Shown here piece after piece: positions 35,459-45,225 of a stretch of DNA of 64,000 nt (position 1 is its first letter; each line of letters begins with the position of its first letter). Origin of the DNA: Ignavibacteriales bacterium. Lineage in GTDB: Bacteria > Bacteroidota > Ignavibacteria > Ignavibacteriales > Ignavibacteriaceae. Below the pieces are notes generated by a model. That model had not been told where the DNA came from, made no database searches, and saw only the letters and a program-made list of their open reading frames with translations. The position numbers and the translations under genes were made by a program. The DNA is taken from NCBI GenBank assembly GCA_016709155.1, contig JADJEI010000001.1, positions 868,001-932,000 of the forward strand. The letters run 5' to 3'.

Positions 35459-35677
35459 CTAATTACCGGTTTTTTTTTTCGGATCGTCATTTACTTCAAT
35501 GTAATGTGCATCTTCAATATCGCGATATTTGCTTTGTTCATTTTTCTGCCGGTTCAGATTTGAATACTTCTTTCTCGAGGCATTCATTGAAGCATTCAAC
35601 ATTTTTATATAGAGAATGAGCTTATAAATAATAAAAAATATCAAAAAATAAATTAACAGTTTGAAAAACCCGGTCAT
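35459..35677 (-). CDS. Small single-pass membrane protein
   Basis: A 72-residue protein with one membrane helix (residues 4-26) followed by a basic then acidic cytoplasmic tail ending in EVNDDPKKKTGN. The layout resembles DUF4834-type proteins of Bacteroidota, but the match is only architectural. It overlaps the kinase gene by four bases and precedes the GT9 gene by five, so it is a real operon member. Confidence 0.65.
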   Translation of the reverse strand: MTGFFKLLIYFLIFFIIYKLILYIKMLNASMNASRKKYSNLNRQKNEQSKYRDIEDAHYIEVNDDPKKKTGN

Positions 35678-36336
35678 TCCTGCCTCCTTGATTCGGGTTT
35701 GAAGTACTCGGTATATCCGCGGTCCTCTCTGAATATCTGCTTGAAAAGTTCGTCAAAATCTTCTTCATTATTTACAAAGTCAATGTCGGTTGAGTTAACG
35801 ATGAGCAAGGGAGTAGATTGATATCTGAAAAAGAAATGGTTGTAGGATTCACTTAGTTCTTCGATGTAACTTCGTGTTAAATTCCGTTCGATTTTTCTTG
35901 CTCGTTTTTTAATGTTATACATTAATCTTTCCGGTCCGGATTGAAGATAGACTACGAGATCCGGTTTACGTAAACTTCTGGCAAGCAGCGGAAAAATAGA
36001 TTCGTATAATTTCAATTCTTCAGCACTCAAATTCATGTATGCAAAAATTCTATCCTTTTCAAAAATGTAATCCGAAACAATAAAGTCAGTAAAGAGATTT
36101 TCCTGATTAAGCTGCTCCTGCTGTTTATACCTGTTGATCAGAAAAAACATTTGCGTTTGAAATGCAAACCGTCTTCTATCAGAATAAAATTTTTCCAGGA
36201 ATGGATTTGCCTCAAATTCCTCAAGGATTAACTCTGAGTTGAGTCGTTCTTTTAATTTTTTGGCTAGAGTAGTTTTACCTGCACCAATAGCGCCTTCAAT
36301 AGCGATGTATTTAACTTCAGTACTTTCCAAGTTCAA
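35674..36336 (-). CDS. Deoxynucleoside kinase
   Basis: A 220-residue P-loop kinase with GAIGAGKTT at about residues 15-23. EEFEANPFLEKFYSD, the FQTQMFFLINRYKQ helix and a lid segment with KKRARKIERN match the deoxyadenosine/deoxyguanosine kinase family, which salvages deoxynucleosides for DNA synthesis. Substrate choice is not readable. It overlaps folK by four bases. Confidence 0.9.
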   Translation of the reverse strand: MNLESTEVKYIAIEGAIGAGKTTLAKKLKERLNSELILEEFEANPFLEKFYSDRRRFAFQTQMFFLINRYKQQEQLNQENLFTDFIVSDYIFEKDRIFAYMNLSAEELKLYESIFPLLARSLRKPDLVVYLQSGPERLMYNIKKRARKIERNLTRSYIEELSESYNHFFFRYQSTPLLIVNSTDIDFVNNEEDFDELFKQIFREDRGYTEYFKPESRRQE

Positions 36337-36866
36337 ACCGTAATTGCTTTAATGTTTTCATGAATTTTATTTAGGATATTCTTTGTCTTAAGTTCTTTTA
36401 GTAGTTCACTAAGTTCAACTTTTAAAATCGGGTGAATCAAATGCGGTTCAATTTCAATTAATGGAACAAGGACAAAGTCACGTTCAATAACTCCGGAATG
36501 CGGAATAATTAATTCATTTTTGTTATAAATAATATCGTCATAAAAAAGAATATCAAGATCTAATTCACGCGGACCCCATCGCTCGCGTTTAATCCTGCCA
36601 GCTTTTTTTTCAATAGATTTTAAAAATAAAAACAAACCTTCGGGTAATAATTTAGTTTTAATTTTTATAACGGCATTTAAAAAATTTTCCTGTTGAACTT
36701 CACCCATTGGTAATGTTTCGCAAATGGAAGATACATTTTCAATTGAGGATGAATCTGATTCATCAATTTCACTTAGTGCAAAACGAATGTTCGCTAACTT
36801 ATCACCTTCATTTGTTCCGATTCCGATAAAAGCGGTATGCGAAAAATCTTTTATTTGGTGAATCAA
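36333..36866 (-). CDS. folK: 2-amino-4-hydroxy-6-hydroxymethyldihydropteridine pyrophosphokinase
   Basis: HPPK transfers pyrophosphate from ATP to the pterin in folate synthesis. The 177-residue protein contains IGIGTNEGD, NAVIKIKT, KRERWGPRELDLDILFY with the Mg-binding Asp residues, and IPHSGVIERDFVLVPL, all standard. It lies two bases after folB, so two successive folate steps are co-expressed. Confidence 0.95.
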   Translation of the reverse strand: MIHQIKDFSHTAFIGIGTNEGDKLANIRFALSEIDESDSSSIENVSSICETLPMGEVQQENFLNAVIKIKTKLLPEGLFLFLKSIEKKAGRIKRERWGPRELDLDILFYDDIIYNKNELIIPHSGVIERDFVLVPLIEIEPHLIHPILKVELSELLKELKTKNILNKIHENIKAITV

Positions 36867-36868
36867 TA

Positions 36869-37243
36869 TTATTTTATTTCACTCCGGTTTTTTATTACTT
36901 CAACTTCAACACACTCAACAACACCGCCGACGGGCGGATTATTTTTTCGGACACGGACAGCTATTTCATTTATTCCTTCAAATCTTTTCATCAATTCATC
37001 GGCAATTTTGTTAGCTAATGATTCAATGAGATAATGTTTTTCTTTAAGTGCAAGCTCGTACATAAATGAATAAACTTTATGATAGTCAATTGTGCCGCTC
37101 AAACTATCTTTAGTTGCGGCTTTAGAAAAGTCGGTATAAATATCTACATCTGCTTCAAACTTTCCCCCCACGCTTTGCTCTTCCGAACGAACACCATGAT
37201 AACCGTAGAAAGTTGCTTTTTTTATTCTGATTATATTCTGCAT
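36869..37243 (-). CDS. folB: Dihydroneopterin aldolase
   Basis: A 124-residue enzyme that cleaves dihydroneopterin to the hydroxymethylpterin used by FolK. FYGYHGVRSEEQ, GTIDYHKVY, YLIESLANKIA and VRKNNPPVGG are the substrate-site motifs. It is the first gene of a tight minus-strand run folB-folK-dNK-membrane protein-GT9-ppx. Confidence 0.95.
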   Translation of the reverse strand: MQNIIRIKKATFYGYHGVRSEEQSVGGKFEADVDIYTDFSKAATKDSLSGTIDYHKVYSFMYELALKEKHYLIESLANKIADELMKRFEGINEIAVRVRKNNPPVGGVVECVEVEVIKNRSEIK

Positions 37244-37303
37244 AAATACTTAAGAGTAGTAATGAAATTATCCTAACTAAAAATAGTGATTTTCGACTAA
37301 TAA

Positions 37304-38218
37304 TCACTGCCTGGAAATGGACTCGCTCGTCTCATTTCTAAATATTTTGAATAGATTTTCAAACGCAATTCCTGCCAATACTAATACTGCACCGGCAATA
37401 TGCCGAGGCTGTAAACTTTCGCCGTAAAAAATCCAACCAATAATGATTGCAATGACCGGAGTAATAAAAGAGATTAATGAAAGCAGCACAATATTTATTT
37501 TTTTCATCAACCAATAATAAGAGGTGAAAGTAATAACACTTCCGAATAATGCTAAATACAATATTGATAACACCGCCGGCATTGTTATCGTGATGTTATT
37601 AATATCTTCAAACCATAAACCTATAAACGCAAGAAACATTCCGCCAATTAACATTGGGAAAAAATTCATTGACAAAGGATGAAGGTGTGAGCCATATTTT
37701 TTTATAACTACAGCAATAACTGCCTGCATAATTGCACTGATCACTACCGCAATCATGCCAATCAAATTATCTGATATATTCCCGGTTAGATCATTTGAAA
37801 ATATCACTATTATTCCAATAAAGCTGATTATCATTCCAACAGTCTTTAAGAAATTAATCCGCTCTGTTTTAATTAAATAAAAAGTAAAAATTGCGACAAA
37901 AAAAGGATAGACAGCAAACAAAACAGCGGCTAATCCTGATGGCACAAATTGTTCAGCCCAATAGACCAATCCGAATGGAATAACGAATGAAAATAATCCC
38001 ATAACAACGTATAGCATAATTGCAACTTTATCAAATTGAAAATGCAATTTGCTTAATCTTGTGATAAGTAATATTGCAATTGCGGCAATAATAAATCTTA
38101 TTCCTGCTGAAAAAAGAGGTGTAAATGATTCAAGCCCAATTCTGATTGCAAGCCAGGTGGAGCCCCAGATCAGACAGATCAAACCATAAACTAAAACTAT
38201 TTTAAGTTTATCGGTCAT
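37304..38218 (-). CDS. EamA/DMT-superfamily transporter
   Basis: A 304-residue permease with ten predicted membrane helices formed by two EamA repeats; LIWGSTWLAIRIGLE near the N-terminus is the classic start of this family. Members export amino acids or other metabolites; the substrate here is unknown. It overlaps pgeF by 11 bases. Confidence 0.9.
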   Translation of the reverse strand: MTDKLKIVLVYGLICLIWGSTWLAIRIGLESFTPLFSAGIRFIIAAIAILLITRLSKLHFQFDKVAIMLYVVMGLFSFVIPFGLVYWAEQFVPSGLAAVLFAVYPFFVAIFTFYLIKTERINFLKTVGMIISFIGIIVIFSNDLTGNISDNLIGMIAVVISAIMQAVIAVVIKKYGSHLHPLSMNFFPMLIGGMFLAFIGLWFEDINNITITMPAVLSILYLALFGSVITFTSYYWLMKKINIVLLSLISFITPVIAIIIGWIFYGESLQPRHIAGAVLVLAGIAFENLFKIFRNETSESISRQ

Positions 38219-38963
38219 CTAAATGATCCTTCATACAAATTACAGCAAGTGATCTGCCGGATTTTTTTCCATCTCTTCTATACGAATGAAAAATACTTTT
38301 ATAAGTGAATGTGCAGAGAATTGACTTCAGAATATTACATTTTTTTACTCCCGCCTCGACCAAGAAATCATAATTTATTCCCGAAACATCAAGCAGATAT
38401 TTATGATCTCTTTTTACAGAATATTTTTCGGGAAATTTTTCAGCGACCTCATTATCAACTTCATAATTAATTTGACTGATACTCGGTCCGATATAACAAA
38501 TGAAAGTGGTCGGGTCAGAATGAAAATCATCTACAAGCTTCGAAATAGTTTTTAATAATATTTCCTTATAAGTTCCCCGCCAGCCGGAGTGAACAGCAGC
38601 AATCACTTTTTTAGATTTATCATAAATTAAGATTGGAGTACAATCGGCAATACTGACAGCAAGCGCCAAACCACGCCTGTCTGTGATCATCGCATCGGAC
38701 TGCCCGCAATTTCCCGGTGAATCAACATAGGTAATTATATCACTATGGATTTGGTTTTGAAACGCAGATTCTTGTTCGGACAAATTTAGAGCGTCAAAAA
38801 ATAAATTCCGATTTTCTTTTAAGATTTGTTCATCATCCCCGACATTGAATGATAGATTGAAGAAGAATGGTTTTTTTCTCCCCGCACCAATTTTAGAACT
38901 AACTCCGGAAATAATATCCCGGTAAGGATTGTATATTTTTGGTCTAATAATTAAAGGCTGCAT
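38208..38963 (-). CDS. pgeF: Peptidoglycan editing factor PgeF (laccase-domain, YfiH family)
   Basis: A 251-residue cytoplasmic enzyme of the DUF152/YfiH family that removes wrongly incorporated residues from peptidoglycan precursors. The metal or active-site residues are in QIHSD, VSIADCTPI, AVHSGWRGT and CTFTYKSIFHSYRRDG. It is divergent from surE and overlaps the transporter gene. Confidence 0.9.
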   Translation of the reverse strand: MQPLIIRPKIYNPYRDIISGVSSKIGAGRKKPFFFNLSFNVGDDEQILKENRNLFFDALNLSEQESAFQNQIHSDIITYVDSPGNCGQSDAMITDRRGLALAVSIADCTPILIYDKSKKVIAAVHSGWRGTYKEILLKTISKLVDDFHSDPTTFICYIGPSISQINYEVDNEVAEKFPEKYSVKRDHKYLLDVSGINYDFLVEAGVKKCNILKSILCTFTYKSIFHSYRRDGKKSGRSLAVICMKDHLDDR

Positions 38964-39091
38964 TAATAATCTTTTTTATAATTATAAATTACAAAACGGG
39001 ATGAAGATATATTTAATAAAAATGAATGAACATTTGTAAATTTATAATTGCAAACATTAAATCTTCTGAACAATTAGACTAAAGGAATGAA

Positions 39092-39871
39092 TTGAAAATT
39101 TTAGTATGCAATGATGATGGGATTAATTCTCCAGGAATATTTTCTCTTGCAAATGCTTTAAAAGAAATTGGAGAGGTAACCGTGGTAGCTCCGAGAAATG
39201 AACAAAGTGCAGTTGGTCATGGAATAACAATGCAGTACCCTTTGAGAGTTACAGAATATTTTAAAAATGATATTTTTTTTGGTTACGCTGTTGATGGAAC
39301 TCCGGCTGATTGCATCAAAATGGGTATCAGGAATATTATGAAATCTTCCCCCGATCTTGTGGTTTCGGGAATCAATAATGGTTCAAACACAGCGATAAAT
39401 ATTATTTATTCAGGAACAGTTTCAGCAGCCAGAGAAGCTGCTATAATGGATGTGCCTTCCATTGCAATTTCTGTAACAAGTCACGCAGCAAAAGATTTTA
39501 CATTCGCCGGGAAAATTGCACGACTGCTTTCCGTCGAAATTGTTTCAAAAAAAATACCTGCAGGTACTTTATTAAACGTCAATGTTCCGGCAATTCCGGA
39601 AAATCAAATTGGGGGGATAAAATTGACTAAGCAGGGAAAATCAAAGTGGGATGATATTTATGAAAAAAGAATTGATCCATTCGGTAAAGATTATTATTGG
39701 CTAACCGGTAACTTAATGGAAATGGATAACGAAATTGATACTGATCAGGCGGCAGTTAAAAAGAATTTTGTGTCAGTCACACCCATCCATTTTGACCTGA
39801 CTGACTATGATACTTTTAATAATATGAGGGAGTGGAAACTTGAAACTTTATTAAATGGTAAGAAAAATTAA
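39092..39871 (+). CDS. surE: 5'/3'-nucleotidase SurE
   Basis: A 259-residue metal-dependent phosphatase of nucleoside monophosphates and short polyphosphate. Asp8-Asp9 in CNDDG, Ser in RNEQSAVGHG and Asn in SGINNGSN bind the metal and phosphate. The start codon is TTG at 39092: GGA at 39084-39086 is correctly spaced, and the overlapping ATG at 39087 meets a stop after two codons. It overlaps phzF by 17 bases. Confidence 0.95.
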   Translation: MKILVCNDDGINSPGIFSLANALKEIGEVTVVAPRNEQSAVGHGITMQYPLRVTEYFKNDIFFGYAVDGTPADCIKMGIRNIMKSSPDLVVSGINNGSNTAINIIYSGTVSAAREAAIMDVPSIAISVTSHAAKDFTFAGKIARLLSVEIVSKKIPAGTLLNVNVPAIPENQIGGIKLTKQGKSKWDDIYEKRIDPFGKDYYWLTGNLMEMDNEIDTDQAAVKKNFVSVTPIHFDLTDYDTFNNMREWKLETLLNGKKN

Positions 39872-40717
39872 GTACTCGCGGATAAATTCTTTTACATCTA
39901 ATTCCTTTGCCGGAAATCCTGCCGGTGTGTTGATGAGCAATAAACTTTCAGAATCTGAAATGCAGTTAATTGCGCGCGAATTAAACTTTGCGGAAACTAC
40001 ATTTATTTCATCATCAAATTATTGTAACTACAAACTAAGGTGGTTAACCCCAACGTCTGAAGTTGATCTATGCGGACATGCTACAATTGCCGCATTACAT
40101 TTTTTAAAAGAAAATAATGAGCTTGCGGAGAATCAAGAATTAATTTTTGAAACACGTTCGGGCAATCTTCGCTGTGGTTTTAAGGATGGAAAATACTTTA
40201 TGGAAATCCCGATTAATATTGTCGAAAATTTTGAGGATGACAAAAAAATATTTTAACTGCATTGAGAATAGAAGAGGAAATTGTTAATTCTGATTTACCG
40301 TTTTTGATTCATAATAAAATTCTTTTTATCGCTATTGATTTTTTAAACGACCTTAATAAAGTATCACCCAATTTTATTGAGCTAAGTAAAATCACAACAA
40401 ATAGTTTGTTTAATTCGGTGATGCTTTATACTCTTCAAACAAATGAAAGTGCAAACCAGGCTTACTCAAGATTTTTTGCCCCCGCAGATGGAATTGATGA
40501 GGACATAGTTACGGGCTCAGCTAATGGTCCCCTTTTATTAATTCTGAAAAGATTAAACTTGATTGATACAAGACCTGAAATTATTGTTTGCACATTTGAA
40601 CAAGGTGATATTTTAAATCGTCCTGGACGTGTAACTGTAAGTTATAACCAAAATAAAAATGAATTAATCATAATTGGAGATGCGGTGACCGTTGTAAGAG
40701 GGGAGTTTATAATCTGA
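39855..40717 (+). CDS. PhzF-family isomerase/epimerase, one frameshift
   Basis: A PhzF-type enzyme related to diaminopimelate epimerase. The first part (39855-40256) has FAGNPAGV, FAETTFI with the catalytic Glu, and DLCGHATIAA; the second part has RFFAPADGIDEDIVTGSANG. Adding one A to the A7 run at 40242-40248 reads DKKNILTALRIEEE through the junction and restores a protein of about 287 residues, the family length. The reaction is unknown outside phenazine producers. It is coupled to surE and to the next gene. Confidence 0.9.
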
Positions 40718-42858
40718 TGTTTGGGATTTATGATATTCAAATTAATTATTCATACTCAAGTTATTTTTTAATTCTTGCTATAATTCTACTGATTGGTTTT
40801 ACTTATTTCATTCATCGAGTTACAGTACCGCCGTTAAGTGCATTCAAAAGGAGTGTACTGATTCTCTTGAGATCAATTTCATTAATATTGCTTCTCTTTC
40901 TAATCTTCGAACCTGTTTTAGGCTTTTCAAAAAAGATAGAAATCATTCCAAAGAATTTAGTTTTCATAGACAATTCTCGTTCAATTAAAATTGATGACGG
41001 TTCGGACCGTCAAACAAAAATAAAAAATATTGTAAATGATTTTTCTTCTTATTCCACTAATTTCGACTTTCAGACATTTGGCAGCGATATCAAAACTGTT
41101 TCGAAAGATAGCCTTGAGAAAATCAAATTTGATGAAGGTTTGAGTAACTTTGCAAATATTTTCAACCAGTTAAATACTGAAGAGCAAATTATAACTTCAA
41201 TCACTGTAATTAGCGATGGTGGAATTAACGACGGAAGCAACCCGATTTTCCAGGCTGAAAAAATTGGTGTACCTGTTTTTACAATTGGTATCGGCGACAC
41301 ATCCACACGAAATGATGCTGAGGTAAAAGGCATATTCAATAATAATTTTATCTACTCAGAAACTCCGACTCAAGTACTTGCGACAATTACCAATTATAAA
41401 CTAAGCGGCGGAAGCACCTCCCTTTCTTTATTCGAAAATGATAGACTGCTTGAGCAAAAAATTATCACTTTAAGTGAGGAGGGAGTGCAAACAGAAAAGT
41501 TTGATTATACACCCCATTCTACCGGCGAGAAGAAATTAACAATATCACTCGGCAAAACTGCTGCTGAATTTTCAGATGCCAATAATAAAAAAATATCTTT
41601 TATAAATGTTTTAAATGATAAAGTCAAAGTCCTGCTCGTAGCAGGTTCGCCCTCCGCTGATTTGTCGTTTATAAAAACTTCTTTGTTGAGTGATAAAAAC
41701 TTAAGTGTAAATTCAATTACACAAATATCGGCTGATAAATTTCTTGAGGATCATAACAAATCAAAACTAATAGACAGTGCTGATGTTTTTTTCCTTATAG
41801 GATTTCCTGCAAAGAATACTCCTTCTGCTGTCATAGATGATATTTATTCTAAAATAAAAAACGACAGGAAGCCGTTCTATTTTCTATTATCAGAAAGCAC
41901 CGACCTTAATAAACTAAAAATATTTACGCCGGTTCTGCCTTTTTCAATCAAGCGGGTGGGTACAGAACAGATAGAGGTTCAGCCAAATGTAACGGCAAAG
42001 GAAAGTAGAAATAATATAATTAAAAATGATGCCAATGATATAATTGAAGAGTGGAATAACCTGCCTCCAGTGTTTCAGGAAAATACTGAGTTTATTGCCA
42101 AACCTGAAAGCGAGGTGATTATTAATTCCAGAATAAATAGTATTCCGATTTCCAATCCGCTTGTTATCTCCTCGAATCTTGGGAGTCGCACAATTGCAGT
42201 TTTAGCAAAAGATATTTGGAAATGGAAACTTCAGACTTCAGATAAAACATCCGACTTATTTGACAGATTCATATTGAATTCGCTGCGCTGGTTAAATACA
42301 GATGAGAAGCAGAAAAAAGTATTAATTAAAACAGACAAAAAAATTTATTCACCAGGAGAGGTTATAGATTTTACAGCACAAGTATATGATGAGTCATTTA
42401 ATTCTGTTGTTGATGCCTCTGTTGATGTTGAGATTACAAACGACAAGAATTCTTCAAAAATTACTTTGACTTCGTTACAAAATGGACTCTACGAAGGGAA
42501 GTTTCTAACAAATGATAGAGGTGATTTTTCATTTAAGGGTAGTGCAAATAAGGATAATATTCTTTATGGTCGTGATGGGGGTTCCTTTAATATAGGGGAG
42601 TTGGATGTTGAATTAAGTGCGTTCCAAATGAACAAGGAATTTCTTAATAATTTATCCATCCAAAGCGGTGGTAGATTTTATATGCCTGATAACTATTCCG
42701 GAGTTTTTAAATTGATAAACGAATTAACTATTCAATCTTCCAAAGAGAAAGAAATCAGAAAAGAATTTGCTCTATGGTCTAATGAATGGTTATTGGTAAT
42801 CTTGATTTTTTCTTTAGCGATTGAATGGCTCTTACGAAAACTGTGGGGTCTTCTATAA
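40717..42858 (+). CDS. VWA-like membrane protein, BatA/glutamine-amidotransferase-like type
   Basis: A 713-residue protein. Two membrane helices (about 13-33 and 45-67) precede a von Willebrand A-like domain (IPKNLVFIDNSRSIK, TVISDGGINDGSN), then two beta-rich Ig-like parts and a last helix near residues 690-710. The arrangement matches large extracytoplasmic proteins found in Bacteroidota next to Bat genes, whose role is unclear. The start overlaps the phzF stop by one base, so the four genes surE-phzF-VWA-comF form an operon. Confidence 0.75.
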   Translation: MFGIYDIQINYSYSSYFLILAIILLIGFTYFIHRVTVPPLSAFKRSVLILLRSISLILLLFLIFEPVLGFSKKIEIIPKNLVFIDNSRSIKIDDGSDRQTKIKNIVNDFSSYSTNFDFQTFGSDIKTVSKDSLEKIKFDEGLSNFANIFNQLNTEEQIITSITVISDGGINDGSNPIFQAEKIGVPVFTIGIGDTSTRNDAEVKGIFNNNFIYSETPTQVLATITNYKLSGGSTSLSLFENDRLLEQKIITLSEEGVQTEKFDYTPHSTGEKKLTISLGKTAAEFSDANNKKISFINVLNDKVKVLLVAGSPSADLSFIKTSLLSDKNLSVNSITQISADKFLEDHNKSKLIDSADVFFLIGFPAKNTPSAVIDDIYSKIKNDRKPFYFLLSESTDLNKLKIFTPVLPFSIKRVGTEQIEVQPNVTAKESRNNIIKNDANDIIEEWNNLPPVFQENTEFIAKPESEVIINSRINSIPISNPLVISSNLGSRTIAVLAKDIWKWKLQTSDKTSDLFDRFILNSLRWLNTDEKQKKVLIKTDKKIYSPGEVIDFTAQVYDESFNSVVDASVDVEITNDKNSSKITLTSLQNGLYEGKFLTNDRGDFSFKGSANKDNILYGRDGGSFNIGELDVELSAFQMNKEFLNNLSIQSGGRFYMPDNYSGVFKLINELTIQSSKEKEIRKEFALWSNEWLLVILIFSLAIEWLLRKLWGLL

Positions 42859-42875
42859 TCTTCTAACTTTCCAGT

Positions 42876-43565
42876 ATGAATTTTATAAGTCTTAAAAATA
42901 ATTTATTTGGCTTTTTCCTTCCGAGATTTTGCCCCGGATGCGGTTCCAAACTTGATATTAATACAGAACCCATTTGCAGAGATTGCCTTTCCTCTATGCT
43001 TCGCGTTGCCCAAACAAGATTAACTTATGAGTACAATAAAAAATTTGCCGGGGAAAAACTCATAACTGAATTTATTTCGCTGTACGAGTTTGAAAAAGGC
43101 AAAGAGCTTCAAAACATTCTTCATTCTTTTAAGTATCAAAATAGATTTTTAATAGGAAGATACTTCGGACAACTTCTTTATCAATCATTCAAAGAAAAAA
43201 TTGATCTTTGGGAAATTGATTTTTTAATTGCAGTACCTCTTCATCATTTGAAAAAAGCTGAACGGGGATATAATCAATCGGATTATATTGTAAAAGGGAT
43301 TTCATCAATGTCAGGAATTCCAGTAAAAAACTTCCATCTTAAAAGGCAGCGCTACACTGAATCGCAAACCACGAAAACCAAAGCAGAAAGACTGCAAAAT
43401 ATGGCTGAAGCCTTCAAGCCAAGAAAGGAACAGCAGCTAATTAATAAGAGAGTATTATTAGTTGATGACGTGATTACAACAGGTGCAACTATTTCGGAAT
43501 GTGCCAGGGCTTTATCAGAAAAGGGTGTGGCTAAGATTTTTGCAGCTTCAATCGCAATTGCTTGA
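42876..43565 (+). CDS. comF: ComF-family phosphoribosyltransferase-like protein
   Basis: A 229-residue protein with an N-terminal zinc ribbon (CPGCGS, CRDC) and a C-terminal type I phosphoribosyltransferase fold whose PRPP loop is VLLVDDVITTGAT. Relatives ComF/GntX take part in uptake and use of external DNA. It lies 17 bases after the VWA gene and converges on argS with seven bases between the stops. Confidence 0.92.
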   Translation: MNFISLKNNLFGFFLPRFCPGCGSKLDINTEPICRDCLSSMLRVAQTRLTYEYNKKFAGEKLITEFISLYEFEKGKELQNILHSFKYQNRFLIGRYFGQLLYQSFKEKIDLWEIDFLIAVPLHHLKKAERGYNQSDYIVKGISSMSGIPVKNFHLKRQRYTESQTTKTKAERLQNMAEAFKPRKEQQLINKRVLLVDDVITTGATISECARALSEKGVAKIFAASIAIA

Positions 43566-43572
43566 TAGGGAA

Positions 43573-45201
43573 TTACATTTTTTCGGGTGCAGAAACTCCA
43601 AGAATACTCAGTCCATTTCTCAATACAATTTTCACAGCTACAATCAGCGCCAATCTTGCCTCTGCTAATTTCCTTTCAGAACCGATAATTCTGCAAACAG
43701 TGTAAAAGTGATGAAACAATGCCGCAAGCTCTTCGAGGTAATTGCAAAGTTTGTTTGTCTCACAAAGCTCAGCACTGCTTAAGATTTCGCTGCGAAACTG
43801 ATGAAACTTCTTAATCAAATCAAGCTCTTCTTCTGCTTTTAACAAATCAAGCGAATCAAAGGATGGGGAAATATTCTCGGTTTCTGCCATTCTTAATATT
43901 GAGCATATTCGAGCATGTGCATATTGTAAATAAAAAACGGGATTTTCATCGGAATGTTTTTTTGCAAGACTCAAATCAAAATTCATGTGCGAACTAATGT
44001 TTCGCATATTAAAAAAATATCTGACAACATCCGAACCGACTTCGTCAATTAACTCATCGAGTGTAATGAAGTTAGCCTTTCTTGTTGACATCTTAACTAT
44101 TTCATCCCCCTGCATTATCGTTACAAATTGATGGATAAGTACTTTAACGATTGATGGATCATATCCAAGTGCTTTAATGCCGGCAAGGACATCAGGATAA
44201 GTGGCATTATGATCAGAGCCAAAAAGATCAACAAGCAGATCATAACCACGCTCAAATTTGGTAATATGATATGCAATATCGGGAAGACGATACGTTGGTT
44301 CACCCGATGATTTGACAATAACTTTATCTTTCTCCTGACCAAGTTCGGAAAACTTTAACCAAATGGCTCCATCCTTTTCATATGAAAGGTTTTTTATTTT
44401 AAAAGTATTAAGGATCGAATCAATTTTCTTTTCTTCGTACAAGGAATTTTCGTTATAGAATATTTTGTGCCCGATACCCAGCCGCTTCAAAGTATTTTTA
44501 ATATCAGCAAAAATATTTTGTTCGGCTCGTTCTTTAAAAATAGATTCGGCTGACTGAGTTTGAAGCGAGTCTCCAAATTCATCGAACAATTCTTTTGCAA
44601 TTTCTCGAATGTATTCGCCTTGATAGTAATCTTCTGGAAAAGTTATTTCCTCTCCTAAAAGCTGTAAATAACGCAGGCGAACTGAATCGCCAAGCACACG
44701 CATTTGTCTACCGGCATTATTAAAATAATATTCTCTGTCAACCTTGTACCCCACCCATTCGAGAAGATTAGCAATTGTATCCCCGATTACAGCATTGCGT
44801 CCATGTCCGACTGTTAAAGGTCCTGTTGGGTTTGCTGAAACAAATTCTACGTTAGCCCGCTTACCATTATATTTTTTACTTTTACCAAAATCATCGTTAT
44901 GAAGATTTATTTCTTTTATAATTGATGAAATGAATTTAGGACTAAAATAAAAATTGATGAAACCGGGACTTGCAATTTCAATTTTAGAAATCTCATCGGA
45001 AGAATATTCCAGGTTAGAGATAATCTCTTCAGCAATTTGTTTTGGATTTTTACGAAGCTGTTTTGTCAACAACATTGCAGCATTAGTAGAAAGATCACCA
45101 TTTGTTCTGGATTTTGGTACTTCGAAGATCAGCTCAATATTATTTAAGTATGACAGCTTCTCAGAAGTTTTTTTAAAAATTGTTTTTAAAAATTCGTTCA
45201 A
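43573..45201 (-). CDS. argS: Arginyl-tRNA synthetase
   Basis: A 542-residue class I synthetase. The HIGH-type motif is VGHGRN in SANPTGPLTVGHGRN, and the KMSKS-type motif is VKMSTRKAN. The N-terminal additional domain and the C-terminal anticodon-binding DALR domain are present. It charges tRNA-Arg, one of which (CCG) is encoded at 60.0 kb. It is last in a run with the LytR_C-domain gene and rsfS. Confidence 0.97.
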   Translation of the reverse strand: MNEFLKTIFKKTSEKLSYLNNIELIFEVPKSRTNGDLSTNAAMLLTKQLRKNPKQIAEEIISNLEYSSDEISKIEIASPGFINFYFSPKFISSIIKEINLHNDDFGKSKKYNGKRANVEFVSANPTGPLTVGHGRNAVIGDTIANLLEWVGYKVDREYYFNNAGRQMRVLGDSVRLRYLQLLGEEITFPEDYYQGEYIREIAKELFDEFGDSLQTQSAESIFKERAEQNIFADIKNTLKRLGIGHKIFYNENSLYEEKKIDSILNTFKIKNLSYEKDGAIWLKFSELGQEKDKVIVKSSGEPTYRLPDIAYHITKFERGYDLLVDLFGSDHNATYPDVLAGIKALGYDPSIVKVLIHQFVTIMQGDEIVKMSTRKANFITLDELIDEVGSDVVRYFFNMRNISSHMNFDLSLAKKHSDENPVFYLQYAHARICSILRMAETENISPSFDSLDLLKAEEELDLIKKFHQFRSEILSSAELCETNKLCNYLEELAALFHHFYTVCRIIGSERKLAEARLALIVAVKIVLRNGLSILGVSAPEKM

Positions 45202-45225
45202 TATTATTCTTTAAGTATAATGACG

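Noticed and set aside
39087..39095. ATG start for surE
   Set aside because: It reaches a stop after two codons; the in-frame TTG at 39092 begins the conserved N-terminus.
44121..44342. Open frames inside argS and similar frames in other genes
   Set aside because: They overlap strongly supported genes and have no family resemblance.
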